This document shows positions 25,568-35,973 of a stretch of 64,000 nucleotides of DNA, piece after piece. Position 1 is the first letter of the stretch. The number at the start of each line of letters is the position of its first letter. The translations under genes and the position numbers were made by a program. The stretch comes from Microbacterium murale. GTDB taxonomy: Bacteria > Actinomycetota > Actinomycetes > Actinomycetales > Microbacteriaceae. The stretch is taken from NCBI RefSeq assembly GCF_030815955.1, contig NZ_JAUSXK010000001.1, positions 3,348,001 through 3,412,000 of the forward strand, in the 5' to 3' direction. The notes beneath the pieces were generated by a model. The model was not told where the DNA came from. It was given only the letters and a program-made list of their open reading frames with translations, and searched no databases.

Positions 25568-26560
25568 GTGGATGCCGATGCTCTCAGCGATGCCCGCCGT
25601 GCCGAGTGGGAACGGCTGGACGAACTCAGCCGCCAGAGGCTCGACGGCGCCGGCGTCGACGAACTCATCGTGCGATACCGCGCGGCATCTGCTGACCTCG
25701 CCGAGCTGAAGACCTCGGTGGGGGAGTCGCCCCAGGGCGCCTATGTGTCATCGATAGTGGCGAAGGCGCGGCTGCGTCTGACGGGCACCTCCGACAGCAT
25801 CCTCACGCAGATCGCGCGATTCTTCTCGGATCAACTGCCGGCAGCCTTGTACCGGCTGCGATGGACGACCCTGGTGATCGCGCTGGTATTCATCGCGATA
25901 ACTGCCGGCGTCGCCGCCTGGATCTCCAGCGATCCCGCGCTCGTCGCAACGCTCGGGCCCGCAGACTTCCTCGAGCAGTACGCAGAGGAGAGCTTCACCG
26001 AGTACTACACCGAGAACCCCGCCGCCGTGTTCGCCGGCATGGTGTGGACGAACAACGCATGGATCGCGGTGCAGTGCGTGCTCTTCGGCGTCACCGGGAT
26101 CTGGCCCGTCTACGTCATCGCCCAGAACGCCTTCGGCCTCGGCGTGTCTGCGGCGGTCATGGCCGCACACGACCGGCTCGACGTGATGGTGCTCTACATC
26201 CTTCCGCACGGGATGCTGGAGATGACGAGCATCTTCGTCGCTGCCGCCGGCGGCCTGCACCTGTTCTGGGCCTGGGTGGCACCGGGACGGCGCAGCCGCG
26301 CGACCGCGCTCGCGCAGGAGGGCCGCGCCCTGGCGACCGTGGCGATCGGGCTGGTGTTCGCGCTGTTCCTCTCCGGTCTCGTGGAGGGTTTCGTCACCGG
26401 TTGGTCGCTGCCGTGGCCGATCAAGATCGGCATCGGCGCCGCCGCTCTCGCCGTGTTCCTCGTCTACATGCTGCTCGTCGGCGGACGCGCCTATCGTCGA
26501 GGCGAACGCGGTGACCTGCTGGAGTACGAGGCGGGGACGCCTCAACTCGTCGCCGGATGA
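25568..26560 (+). CDS. Stage II sporulation protein M-like membrane protein
   Basis: 330 residues if begun at the GTG at 25568, chosen for the -10 spacing; the ATG at 25550 would add six residues and overlap the RDD start. A soluble helical N-terminus (about 1-95) is followed by six to seven membrane segments of the SpoIIM family, including NNAWIAVQCVLFGVTG and ILPHGMLEMTSIFVAAAGGL, the conserved PHGxxE motif. Non-sporulating actinobacteria carry it with RDD, MoxR and DUF58 genes; the role is unknown. It ends at a strong bidirectional terminator. Confidence 0.9.
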   Translation: MDADALSDARRAEWERLDELSRQRLDGAGVDELIVRYRAASADLAELKTSVGESPQGAYVSSIVAKARLRLTGTSDSILTQIARFFSDQLPAALYRLRWTTLVIALVFIAITAGVAAWISSDPALVATLGPADFLEQYAEESFTEYYTENPAAVFAGMVWTNNAWIAVQCVLFGVTGIWPVYVIAQNAFGLGVSAAVMAAHDRLDVMVLYILPHGMLEMTSIFVAAAGGLHLFWAWVAPGRRSRATALAQEGRALATVAIGLVFALFLSGLVEGFVTGWSLPWPIKIGIGAAALAVFLVYMLLVGGRAYRRGERGDLLEYEAGTPQLVAG

Positions 26561-26596
26561 AAGATCCCGCCCCGGATGAACCGGAGGCGGGATCTT
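26561..26596. terminator. Bidirectional terminator between SpoIIM and aquaporin genes
   Basis: AAGATCCCGCC-CCGG, loop ATGAA, CCGG-a-GGCGGGATCTT: a 15-pair stem with one bulge, A-rich on the left and T-rich on the right. It serves two convergent genes. Confidence 0.88.
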
Positions 26597-26623
26597 CTTC
26601 GTGCGTCGTTGCGGATGCGGAGG

Positions 26624-27388
26624 TCAGGACTTCTTCGTGCCGTCGAGCAGTGTCTTGTACGTGAATCCGGCGATCAGCGCGCCTACGATCGGGAACACCA
26701 GGAACACCCACAGCTGCGACAGCGGGCCGACGCCGCCGTAGACCGCCGCGGCGATCGAGCGGGCGGGGTTCACCGAGGTGTTGTCGACGGGGATGCTGAT
26801 GAGGTGGATCAGCGCCAGTGTGAAGCCGATCGCGAGGCCTGCGAACGGGGTGGGGCGCAGCTTGTGCGTCGTGCCGAGGATCACGAACAGGAAGATCGCG
26901 GTCAGGATCACCTCGATGATGATCGCCGCCCACATGCCGAATCCGCCAGGGGAGAACTCGTCCCAGCCGTTGCTGGCGAAGCCGGCATCCTGAGCCGTCG
27001 TGAGCCATCCCTCAGGGCCGAACAGCCCGATCAATACGAGCGCGGTGCTCGCAATGAGTCCGCCGACGACCTGGGCGATGATGTAGCCGGGAACCTCGCG
27101 CCAAGGAAGACGGCCGGCCGCCGCGAGGCCGAGGCTGACTGCGGGGTTGAAATGCCCGCCGGAGATCGGGCCGAAGGCGTAGACGCCGACGACGACCGTG
27201 AGACCGAATGCGAAAGCGACGGCCACGTACACGGCGGATCCCGATCCAGGGTCGGTGAAATGGTTGGAGGCGAACAGCGCGGTGCCGACGCCGCCGAACA
27301 CCAGCAGGAAGGTGCCGAGCGCTTCGGCGGTGAGTTTGGAGCCGACCGACGGGGTCGGAGGTGCTGCTTCGGCGAGTGATTCACTCAT
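26624..27388 (-). CDS. aqpZ: Aquaporin Z-type water channel
   Basis: 254 residues from the ATG at 27388 (AGAGGGA 5 bp ahead; an ATG at 27403 is less likely). Six membrane helices in two halves, each with the NPA turn: GHFNPAVS (Asn81) and SVNPARS. The absence of the Asp that marks glycerol facilitators (NPARS, not NPARD) points to a water channel. It shares orientation with katA and fur, 182 bp behind katA, so it may belong to the same stress response but has its own ribosome site, and the katA terminator lies in between on that strand. Confidence 0.94.
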   Translation of the reverse strand: MSESLAEAAPPTPSVGSKLTAEALGTFLLVFGGVGTALFASNHFTDPGSGSAVYVAVAFAFGLTVVVGVYAFGPISGGHFNPAVSLGLAAAGRLPWREVPGYIIAQVVGGLIASTALVLIGLFGPEGWLTTAQDAGFASNGWDEFSPGGFGMWAAIIIEVILTAIFLFVILGTTHKLRPTPFAGLAIGFTLALIHLISIPVDNTSVNPARSIAAAVYGGVGPLSQLWVFLVFPIVGALIAGFTYKTLLDGTKKS

Positions 27389-27523
27389 GGGATTCCCTCT
27401 CATCAGTTCGAGTCAGATACGACCGAATTCACGCCATATCATCCACGGTCCGCGGATTGTGGCGAGGGAGGCGCGCCGACGCGCACTCAGCGTTCTCACA
27501 GCGGCCACATGCGCATGGACGTC

Positions 27524-27557
27524 GAAAGGGCCGGATGCCGAAGCATCCGACCCTTTC
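27524..27557 (-). terminator. Terminator behind katA
   Basis: GAAAGGG-c-CGGATGC, loop CGAA, GCATCCG-a-CCCTTTC: 14 pairs with one internal mismatch, 13 bp after the katA stop. It separates katA from aqpZ. Confidence 0.85.
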
Positions 27558-27569
27558 GATCACGAGGTG

Positions 27570-29066
27570 TTACTGGCCGACGCCGACGGGCTCGGCCTCA
27601 CCGATCGGCAGACCTGCAAGCTCGCGGACCCTGTCGGCGAGTGCCTGGTCGACCTGGCCCCAGTACCAGAAGAAGCGCTCCTGGATGGCGGGGACGCTCA
27701 GACCGTTGTACTGGCCGACCAGGGTCTCGATGAAGCGCGCACGCTCCTCGTCGGAGAACACGTCGTTGATCAACGTGCGGGCCTGGCCGAAATCGTCATC
27801 CTCGGAGTGCAGGGTCGCCGCGCTGCGAAGGAGCGTGCCGTCGTCTTCCCAGCTGGCCTCGACACCGCGTGCGGGGTCTGCTTCGGGGCCGCCTGCGACA
27901 CCGTACGAGTTAGGCGTGTAGACGCGGTGCTCCGCGGTGTTGAAGTGGTACTGCATGTTGCCCTCGTGCATGTAGTTGCTCACCTGGGCGGCATGCGGCT
28001 GGTTGACCGGCAGCTGGTTGTAGTTGGTGCCGATGCGGTAGCGCTGCGCATCGGGGTACGAGAAGACGCGAGCCATCAGCATCTTGTCCGGCGAAATGCC
28101 GGTGCCCGGCACCTGGTTGCCCGGTGAGAAGGCGGCCTGCTCGATCTCGGCGAAGAAGTTCTGCGGGTTGCGGTTCAACGTGAAGGTGCCCACCTTGATG
28201 CGCGGGTAGTCCTTCTTCGACCAGGTCTTGGTGAGGTCGAACGGGTTGAAGCGGTAGCCCTTCGCCTCTTCGTACGGCATGACCTGCACGTAGACGTCCC
28301 ACTCGGGGAACTCCCCGCGCTCGATGGCCTCGTACAGGTCGCGACGGTAGTGGTCGGCATCCTGACCGGCGAGACGCTCGGCCTCATCGGCGAACATCGG
28401 CTCGACGCCCTGCTTCGACATGAAGTGGTACTGCACCCAGAAGCGCTCGCCCGCTGCGTTGATCCACTGGTAGGTGTGCGAGCCGTAGCCGTTCATGTGG
28501 CGCCACGAGCGCGGCAGGCCACGATCTCCCATGAGGTAGGTGACCTGGTGCGCGGACTCGGGGGAGAGCGTCCAGAAGTCCCACTGCATGTCTGCGTCTC
28601 GCAGACCGGAACCGGTGAGGCGCTTCTGCGAGTGGATGAAGTCGGGGAACTTGATGCCGTCGCGCAGGAAGAACGTCGGGGTGTTGTTGCCGACGATGTC
28701 GAGGTTGCCCTCGGTCGTGTAGAACCGCAACGAGAAGCCCCGGACGTCGCGCCAGGTGTCAGGGGAGCCCTGCTCGCCGGCGACCGACGAGAAGCGGATC
28801 AGCGTCTCGCTCTTCGCGCCCTTCTGGAAGACGGCTGCGCGGGTGTACTGCGAGACATCCTCGGTGATGACGAGCTCGCCGAACGCGCCGCCGCCCTTGG
28901 CATGCGGGTTGCGCTCCGGCACGCGCTCGCGGTTGAACGACGCGAGCTTCTCTACGAGGTAGCGGTCGTGCAGTGCGGTGGTCCCGTCAGCACCGTTCGT
29001 CAGCGAATGGGCATCGCTGGCGACGGGCGTTCCGGTCTGGGTTGTGGTGAAAGTCTTGTCAGTCAT
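27570..29066 (-). CDS. katA: Monofunctional haem catalase
   Basis: 498 residues. Decomposes hydrogen peroxide in the cytoplasm. Catalytic His55 lies in [13 protein letters not shown]; the Asn is in [17 protein letters not shown]; the haem-ligand Tyr is in [14 protein letters not shown]. The length fits small-subunit clade 3 catalases. AAAGGAAG lies 7 bp before the ATG. The start is one base from the stop of the Fur-type regulator, so both are made from one transcript and katA is almost surely under its control. Confidence 0.97.
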   Translation of the reverse strand: MTDKTFTTTQTGTPVASDAHSLTNGADGTTALHDRYLVEKLASFNRERVPERNPHAKGGGAFGELVITEDVSQYTRAAVFQKGAKSETLIRFSSVAGEQGSPDTWRDVRGFSLRFYTTEGNLDIVGNNTPTFFLRDGIKFPDFIHSQKRLTGSGLRDADMQWDFWTLSPESAHQVTYLMGDRGLPRSWRHMNGYGSHTYQWINAAGERFWVQYHFMSKQGVEPMFADEAERLAGQDADHYRRDLYEAIERGEFPEWDVYVQVMPYEEAKGYRFNPFDLTKTWSKKDYPRIKVGTFTLNRNPQNFFAEIEQAAFSPGNQVPGTGISPDKMLMARVFSYPDAQRYRIGTNYNQLPVNQPHAAQVSNYMHEGNMQYHFNTAEHRVYTPNSYGVAGGPEADPARGVEASWEDDGTLLRSAATLHSEDDDFGQARTLINDVFSDEERARFIETLVGQYNGLSVPAIQERFFWYWGQVDQALADRVRELAGLPIGEAEPVGVGQ

Positions 29067-29507
29067 TCACTTCTTCCTTTCGCAATCAGAGCAGATGGCT
29101 CGGTAGGTCACAGAGGCTTCGAGGATTCGCATCCCGTGGTCGTGGGACGGATGCAGACACGGCGCTTCGCCGACAGCGCAGGCGACGTCTTCGACGCGCC
29201 CGCAGTCCACGCACTGAAGATGGTGATGGTTGTCGAAGGTGTGCTGCACCTCGTAGAGGGCGCTTCCGGCGTCGGGAAGGCTCACGCGACGGACGATGCC
29301 TGCACCGGTGAGATCGTTCAGGATGCCGTGGACGGTGGGCAGCGCGACGCCGCTGAGGTCATCACGCAGGTGCGAGTGCACAGTCTCGGCCGACGCGTGC
29401 GGGTGAGCGCTCAGCGCGTCGAGTACCGCGACGCGCTGCACCGTGACGCGCAGCCCGGCGCCCCGCAGGCGCTCAGGTGCAGCGAGGGCTGCGGTCGAGG
29501 TGGTCAT
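29067..29507 (-). CDS. Fur family peroxide/metal regulator (PerR/FurA-like)
   Basis: 146 residues. A winged helix (VTVQRVAVLDAL, LPTVHGILNDL) is followed by HHHLQCVDC and a second pair near the end (CSDC): Cys99/Cys102 and Cys139/Cys142 form the structural zinc site. The regulatory His/Asp residues around VQHTFDNHHH are present. It lies directly before katA, the FurA-KatG or PerR-KatA arrangement, so it probably represses the operon and releases it on peroxide or metal change. Two AATGATT operator-like boxes lie upstream at 29525-29560. Confidence 0.93.
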   Translation of the reverse strand: MTTSTAALAAPERLRGAGLRVTVQRVAVLDALSAHPHASAETVHSHLRDDLSGVALPTVHGILNDLTGAGIVRRVSLPDAGSALYEVQHTFDNHHHLQCVDCGRVEDVACAVGEAPCLHPSHDHGMRILEASVTYRAICSDCERKK

Positions 29508-29524
29508 GACTCCAGTCTCGCAGT

Positions 29525-29560
29525 TTCCTGAATGATTCGCAAAAAGAAATGATTCAGGAA
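29525..29560 (-). promoter_or_regulatory. Double Fur-type operator upstream of fur-katA
   Basis: TTCCTGAATGATT (29525-29537) and AATGATTCAGGAA (29548-29560) form an inverted repeat with one mismatch per arm. Inside are the Fur-like nonamers GAATGATTC (29530-29538) and AAATGATTC (29547-29555). The site starts 18 bp upstream of the fur ATG, where autoregulation is expected. Confidence 0.7.
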
Positions 29561-29582
29561 TATGCAGTCGACGAACGTGCGC

Positions 29583-30890
29583 TCACAGGCGGCCGGCGGC
29601 CTTCAGGTCCAGATAACGGTCGGCGATCTTCGGCGGCAGGGCGTCCGGGTCGGCGGTGATCGCCTCGCCGCCTGCACGCCGGACAGCGTCCGCCACGTTC
29701 TCGGCATCGCGCAGCGTGCGCTCGGCGGCTGCGGCGAGATAGATCTCCTCGCGAGAGCCTCGCCGCTTCGCCAGGTCTCCGACGGCGTCGTCCGTGACGG
29801 AACCGACCAGCACGGTCGTCGCTCGGGAGGGGGTGGGAAAGGCGCCGAGGAATCCACGAGCGGACTCCGCGGCGTCCTGCGCGGTGAGAACGACCACGAG
29901 CGACGGGCGCGTGGTGAGGGTGCGGATCGCTGCGAATGCGCCTGACCAGTCGGTGTCGACGAGGCGCGCGTGCACCGGTGCCATGGCGTCGGTCATCGCC
30001 GGAAGAAGCCCTGCGCCGTCGATGCCGGTCACGCGGGCGCGCACGACGCGGTCGTAGAGCAGCAGGTGCACGTGATCGCCTGCCCTGGTCGCGAGCGCCG
30101 CGAGCAGGAGCGACGCCTCCAATGCCGCATCCAACCGTGTGCCGTCGCCCACGCGGGCTGCGGCCGTGCGCCCGGTGTCTATCAGGATCACCACATGGCG
30201 GTCGCGCTCGGGTCGCCACGTGCGCAGCATGGTCGTGCCCGCCCTGGCCGTCGCCCGCCAGTCGATCGAGCGCACGTCGTCGCCGCGCACGTACTCGCGC
30301 AGTGAGTCGAACTCCGTGCCCTGTCCTCGCACCTGGATGCTGGTGTTGCCGTCCAGTTCGCGCAGGCGCGCGAGGCGCGACGGCAGGTGCTTGCGGGACG
30401 CGAACGCCGGAAGCACCCGTATCGCGCCGCGCACATCGTGCCTCGCCTGGCGGCCGCCGAGTCCGAGCGGTCCGCGTGAGCGGATGAACACGAACTCGCT
30501 CACCAGTTCGCCTCGTCGGCGGGGGAGCAGAGGGACCTCGACCCGACGTCGCTCACCTGCCGGAATAGTCGCTCGCATGCGTGCAGGGCTCGCCCCGGCC
30601 GTCGGCTGCCATGCATCGCGGAGCAGCGCGCTCATGGCTCGCGCCCCGTGGTTGTGGATGGCGATGCTCGTCGACACCGGTTCGCCCATCCGCGCGCGGG
30701 ACGGCAACTGCCTGGTCACGGTGACGGTGCGGGCGCTCGCCGCCATCGTAATGTCGACCGCGAGCAGAATGCCGCAGAGCAGCAGCCAGCCGCCGAGCAC
30801 TGCCCACACCGGCAGCCCCGCCGCGGTGAATGCGACGAGGGGGATGACGCCGAGCCCGAGAGCCACGGCGAGTCGGCCGGAGATGAACAC
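29583..30890 (-). CDS. DUF58 domain protein
   Basis: 435 residues from a GTG, one base behind the MoxR stop. Two N-terminal membrane helices (about 8-45) precede a soluble part with the DUF58 hallmark DVRSIDWRATARAGTTMLR (about residue 210) and a von-Willebrand-A-like fold (VVILIDTGRTAA). DUF58 proteins are partners of MoxR ATPases, which are thought to act as chaperones that mature protein complexes. It is the last gene of the five-gene operon running from 35109. Confidence 0.92.
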   Translation of the reverse strand: MFISGRLAVALGLGVIPLVAFTAAGLPVWAVLGGWLLLCGILLAVDITMAASARTVTVTRQLPSRARMGEPVSTSIAIHNHGARAMSALLRDAWQPTAGASPARMRATIPAGERRRVEVPLLPRRRGELVSEFVFIRSRGPLGLGGRQARHDVRGAIRVLPAFASRKHLPSRLARLRELDGNTSIQVRGQGTEFDSLREYVRGDDVRSIDWRATARAGTTMLRTWRPERDRHVVILIDTGRTAAARVGDGTRLDAALEASLLLAALATRAGDHVHLLLYDRVVRARVTGIDGAGLLPAMTDAMAPVHARLVDTDWSGAFAAIRTLTTRPSLVVVLTAQDAAESARGFLGAFPTPSRATTVLVGSVTDDAVGDLAKRRGSREEIYLAAAAERTLRDAENVADAVRRAGGEAITADPDALPPKIADRYLDLKAAGRL

Positions 30891-30891
30891 C

Positions 30892-31874
<983 letters not shown>

Positions 31875-31878
<4 letters not shown>

Positions 31879-33074
31879 GGTGTGTTCCTTTCCACGTGCA
31901 CAGCGGTCTCGACCGCTGTTTCGAGTTCGGCGAGCCGCCGTGCGGCGTCGATCAGTTCGGGGTCGCTTGTCGGCAGGGGGCCCGCGAGCAGCTGGTGGAG
32001 CGCGCCGCGCGGAACGCGGAGCCGGTCGCTGGCGGCATCCGCGATCTCGCTCGGCGTCGACCGTGCCGTGAGGCCGAGTCGCGCGGCGAGACGGCGCAAT
32101 GAACCGTCTCGCAGGGCTTCTGCGGCGTGAGCGGCATCGGCGGCCTTCGCTGAGAGACGAGCACGACCGTGCATGGTCTCCGAGGCCCTGACGGTCACCG
32201 GCAGCGTCTCCGCGATCAGCGGGCCGAACCGCTGGCCGCGGGAGATGCCGGCGACGATGCCGGCGAGCAGGAGGAGGAGGATCGCCGGAGTCACCCACGG
32301 TGGTGTGAGGGCGGCGAGACTGTCGGCGGTCTGAGGCTCGATGTCGCTGTCGTCGAATGAAGGGACGTACCAGACGACGTCTTCGCCCTGACCGAGCAGA
32401 GCGAGTCCGAGAGCGGCGTTTCCGTTCTCGGCGAGGTGCTCGTTGCTGAACAGCGTGCTGCCCTCGATGAGCGCGACGCGACGGCTGGAACTGTCGTCGA
32501 CAAGCAGGGCAGCGGCGCCATCGGCATCCGCGTAGCAGCCGGTGACACCTGCGGCGGGGGTAAAGAAGCGGTCGGGCCGCACCGTGCCGACATTCGCGAA
32601 CTCGGGCAGGTCGCACTGCGCGCTCAGACCGGTGTCGGATGAGGCGGCGGCGTTCTCACCCAGTTCGAGAATCCGAAGCAGGCGGCTCGCACTGGAGAGG
32701 AAGACGGTGCGCTCGGCGGGTGCGACGAGGTCCTCGACCGCCTGATCGGACAACGCGAAGGGGTCAGCCATCACGAGCGTGCTCTCCGCGTCGATCGCGG
32801 CGACGGCTTCGGCGCGCGTCCGCGTGATCGTGATGTCGATGCCCTGATCGCGGAGCAGATCTGCGAGTGCCAGCGCGCCCGACTCGTCTGCGCTCTCAGG
32901 ATCGAGCGCGCCGCGCGAGCCGGGCGCGCTCACGCTGATGCTTCCGATGAAGAGGGCGAAGATGATCACGAGAGCGGCGATCGCCAGCCAACCGAGCGCA
33001 GACCGCACCCGTCCCTTCTGGCGCACAGCCGTGCCGGGCGCCGCGGCATCCGCCTCTGCCGTAGTGACCGTCAC
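31875..33074 (-). CDS. DUF4350 domain membrane protein
   Basis: 399 residues from a GTG. An N-terminal membrane helix (about 27-47), an extracytoplasmic DUF4350 region starting SRGALDPESADESGALALADLL with a flavodoxin-like pattern, a second helix (about 260-280, WVTPAILLLLLAGIVAG), then a cytoplasmic helical tail. This is a fixed member of actinobacterial MoxR-DUF58 operons. It overlaps both neighbours by 4 bp. No activity is known. Confidence 0.9.
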
Positions 33075-33721
33075 GCCGGTACCGCCTCGAGCACGGGAGG
33101 GTGAAGTGCGGCCAGTCGATCGTCGACCTCGGCGAGCGCGCGATAGCTCTGCTCCGTTGCGGGATGGCGAAGATAGCGCACGTCGTCGAAGGCTCCGGCA
33201 GCCGCGGTCAGTTCGGCTCTCTGCGCTTTGAACGCGATGGCGGCTTCGCGGGCGATCGCCTGCGCGGTCGCTCCAGGAGCAGGGGCGATGATGTCGCGCT
33301 CGAGCAGTCCGCGCGCGAGCGCGCGGAAGCGCAGCACCGTCGCGGCGTCCCAGTCGCCGTCACGAGCGCTGCGCGCGGCATCCGCCCTAAGCTGCGCTGC
33401 CGTGCGGTCATCGCGCGCCCCGAGAAGGTCGTTGTCGCGCCGCTTGACCCGCCGCGACACGCGCGGCCGGCCCCAGAGGATCAGCACAGTGATGAGTGCG
33501 GCGACGATCACCACCGTGACGATGATGAGCGCCACGTTCCCCGCTTGCTGACCGGTGTCGGGCGAGAACAGGCTGGCAATGAACTCCGCGACGTCTTCGG
33601 CCAGGTAGTCGAACCAGGTCGGCTTGGCGTCGGCGTAGCGCGGATCCTGGAGTTCCTGCTCCGCCCAACGCCGTGCTTCGTCGCCATCAGGTGCGTAGGG
33701 ATCGATGACGAGATGGATCAT
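33071..33721 (-). CDS. DUF4129 domain protein
   Basis: 216 residues from the ATG at 33721, overlapping the upstream stop. One membrane helix (about 70-92) separates a short outer N-terminus from a cytoplasmic domain whose WDAATVLRFRALARGLLERDII and the Arg-Tyr-Leu-rich end match DUF4129, often fused to transglutaminase-like proteins. It is coupled to DUF4350 by GTGA. The frame continues upstream to 34498 within the next gene, which is a shadow. Confidence 0.87.
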   Translation of the reverse strand: MIHLVIDPYAPDGDEARRWAEQELQDPRYADAKPTWFDYLAEDVAEFIASLFSPDTGQQAGNVALIIVTVVIVAALITVLILWGRPRVSRRVKRRDNDLLGARDDRTAAQLRADAARSARDGDWDAATVLRFRALARGLLERDIIAPAPGATAQAIAREAAIAFKAQRAELTAAAGAFDDVRYLRHPATEQSYRALAEVDDRLAALHPPVLEAVPA

Positions 33722-35109
33722 GCACTGCCTGATCCTGGTGGGGCCCACGGGCTCTCGCTCTCCGGCGGGGTCGGCTGAGCGGACGCCGGTGGCTGCTGCG
33801 GCCGCTGCGGTGCGGGCGGTTGCGGTGCAGGTGGCTGCGGCGCGAGGTACGGTGCCTGTGGTGGGTGAGCCTGCTGCTGTGCGGGATAGGGCGGCTGCGC
33901 CGGATACGCCTGCGGAGCCGCAGGGTACGGCTGCTGTCCTGGATAGGGCGGCTGCGCCGGATACTGACCCCACCCGACCGGTGCCGTCGCATACGAGGGC
34001 ATCGGCTTCGGCGGTGGGGTGCTGTTCACTGCTCGCGCGGGGTCGACGGCGAAAGGATCGCCGAGCTCCTCTTCGCTCGCACCGAGGTCGCGACGCTCCA
34101 GATAGCTGATGAGGCTGTGATCGAGCCCTTCGTAGCGCATCCGGCAATCCAGATAGATGAAGACGCCCGCGGCGCACTGCACGACGACGGTGATCGCCTG
34201 CAGCACGTAGATCAGCAGCTGCGGAGCGAGTGCGGTGATGAGGTAGAGCGCGATGCCCGACGTGTCGTTCGGGCCGGTCGGGGCGATCACGGTTCCGAAC
34301 AGCGAGCCCAGCAGCGACAGCGGCATGCTCACGACGCTGACCGCGGTGCCCATGATCAGGTTGACGAGGAAGACGACTCCGAACGCCGTCCAGAATCGTC
34401 CGCGGGTCAGCCGCCACGAGCGCACGAGCGCTGCGCGGATGCCTGCACGCTCCAGTACGAGGATCGAAGGCACCAACAGCAGCTTGGTGCTCAGCCACAC
34501 CCAGAGCGGGATCATCGCGAGCACGAGCAGGACGCCGATCACGACGGTGAGACCGACGCCCTCTGCAGAGCCGCCGACGCCCGCCATGACGCCGAGGGCG
34601 ACGATGCCGCCGATCACGGCCATGAGCACGAGCGCGGCAAGGGCTTGCAACACGCTCCAGCCCAGAAGTCGCCAGAACGCCGGACGCATCAGTCGCCAGA
34701 GCTTGCCGAGCGCGGGCTTCTCACCCAGGGCTGCATGACCGACGTCGGCGGCCACGACGCCCTGCATGATGGCAGTGAACGCCAGGCTCACGAAGCTCAT
34801 CGCGAGCACGACCAGCGCGTTGATGGCGATGGCGCCCCACATCACCGGGAAGAAATCGGGCGAGCTGGGGGAGAGCGTCTCCATTCGCAGGAACGTCGCG
34901 AACACCACGGCGACGACCACCAGCGCGGTCACGACGGCCACGACGAGCTGGACGACGATCGCGAAGCCGAACAGGACCTTCGGGTTGTGGCGGAGAGTGG
35001 CGAAGGGCTTTCCGAGCAGTGCGCCGAACGTCAGCGGATGCAGCGGGATGAGCCCGCGCTTGAGAGCAGGCGTCCAACCCTGTGCGTTTGTCCAACCCTG
35101 TGCGCTCAC
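33718..35109 (-). CDS. Polytopic membrane protein with Pro/Tyr/Gln-rich tail
   Basis: 463 residues from the GTG at 35109, chosen because GGAGGG lies 6 bp ahead; an ATG at 35145 would add 12 residues. About seven hydrophobic segments lie in the first 330 residues; the family resembles the membrane domain seen in some glycerophosphodiester phosphodiesterases, without the catalytic part. The last 110 residues are cytoplasmic repeats of PYPxQPPY and QPPAPQ, a low-complexity tail that may bind partners. First gene of the MoxR operon; divergent from mtrA by 174 bp. Confidence 0.85.
   Translation of the reverse strand: MSAQGWTNAQGWTPALKRGLIPLHPLTFGALLGKPFATLRHNPKVLFGFAIVVQLVVAVVTALVVVAVVFATFLRMETLSPSSPDFFPVMWGAIAINALVVLAMSFVSLAFTAIMQGVVAADVGHAALGEKPALGKLWRLMRPAFWRLLGWSVLQALAALVLMAVIGGIVALGVMAGVGGSAEGVGLTVVIGVLLVLAMIPLWVWLSTKLLLVPSILVLERAGIRAALVRSWRLTRGRFWTAFGVVFLVNLIMGTAVSVVSMPLSLLGSLFGTVIAPTGPNDTSGIALYLITALAPQLLIYVLQAITVVVQCAAGVFIYLDCRMRYEGLDHSLISYLERRDLGASEEELGDPFAVDPARAVNSTPPPKPMPSYATAPVGWGQYPAQPPYPGQQPYPAAPQAYPAQPPYPAQQQAHPPQAPYLAPQPPAPQPPAPQRPQQPPASAQPTPPESESPWAPPGSGSA
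33780..33965 (-). repeat. Imperfect repeats coding for a Pro/Gln/Tyr-rich tail
   Basis: Short units encoding YPAQPPYP and PPAPQ recur with drift. Coding, inside the membrane protein gene above. Confidence 0.6.
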
Positions 35110-35283
35110 AGCGCTCCCTCCGACGGTGCGGAACCATCGTGTCATACCCGGGCCTCTCGCCGATGGACGCTCGGGGGCGCTACCGTGATCGAAACGTTGT
35201 CATGAAGTACGCTGAGAAGTGCTGCGCTCGACCGCGACCCGCGGCCGCCGCGCACATGCGTAGAAAGATGAGGCTGGGATCAG

Positions 35284-35964
35284 ATGACCTCACGGATCCT
35301 CGTGGTCGACGATGACACCGCACTCGCCGAGATGATCGGCATCGTGTTGCGCACCGAGGGCTTCGAGCCGGTGTTCTGCGCTGACGGCGCGAAGGCCGTT
35401 GAGGAGTGGCGCACTCAGCGTCCCGACCTCGTGCTGCTCGACCTCATGCTGCCCGGAATGGACGGGATCGAGATCTGCACGCAGATCCGCGCAGAATCCG
35501 GCATCCCGATCATCATGCTCACTGCGCGCAGCGACACGGCAGACGTCGTGCGCGGACTCGAAGTCGGCGCAGACGACTATATGGTCAAGCCCTTCAACCC
35601 GAAGGAGCTCGTCGCCCGCATCCGCACTCGACTGCGGCCGGTCACCACGGCGACCAGCGAAGTGCTGCGCATCGGCGACCTCGTCGTCGATGTCGACGCG
35701 CACGAGGTGCGACGAGGCACGACGCCCATCCCGCTGACGCCGCTCGAGTTCCAGCTGCTCGTCGCCCTGGCATCGAAGCCGCAGCAGGTCTTCTCCCGAG
35801 AGATGCTGCTCGAGCAGGTCTGGGGCTATCACTACAAGGCGGACACCCGCCTGGTGAATGTGCACGTGCAACGGCTGAGGGCGAAGGTCGAACTCGACCC
35901 CGATCTGCCGAAGATCGTGATGACGGTCCGTGGCGTCGGCTACCGGGCCGGGAGCATCGGCTAG
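35284..35964 (+). CDS. mtrA: Response regulator MtrA
   Basis: 226 residues. Receiver domain with VVDDD at 8-11, phosphoacceptor Asp53 in LVLLDLMLPGMDG, and MVKPF; then an OmpR-type winged helix. The sequence and the mtrB-lpqB neighbours identify MtrA, the essential regulator of cell division, replication-linked and cell-wall hydrolase genes in actinobacteria. It precedes mtrB by 9 bp. The start follows a short purine-rich stretch in a 174-bp divergent intergenic region. Confidence 0.97.
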   Translation: MTSRILVVDDDTALAEMIGIVLRTEGFEPVFCADGAKAVEEWRTQRPDLVLLDLMLPGMDGIEICTQIRAESGIPIIMLTARSDTADVVRGLEVGADDYMVKPFNPKELVARIRTRLRPVTTATSEVLRIGDLVVDVDAHEVRRGTTPIPLTPLEFQLLVALASKPQQVFSREMLLEQVWGYHYKADTRLVNVHVQRLRAKVELDPDLPKIVMTVRGVGYRAGSIG

Positions 35965-35973
35965 GAGCCCGCG

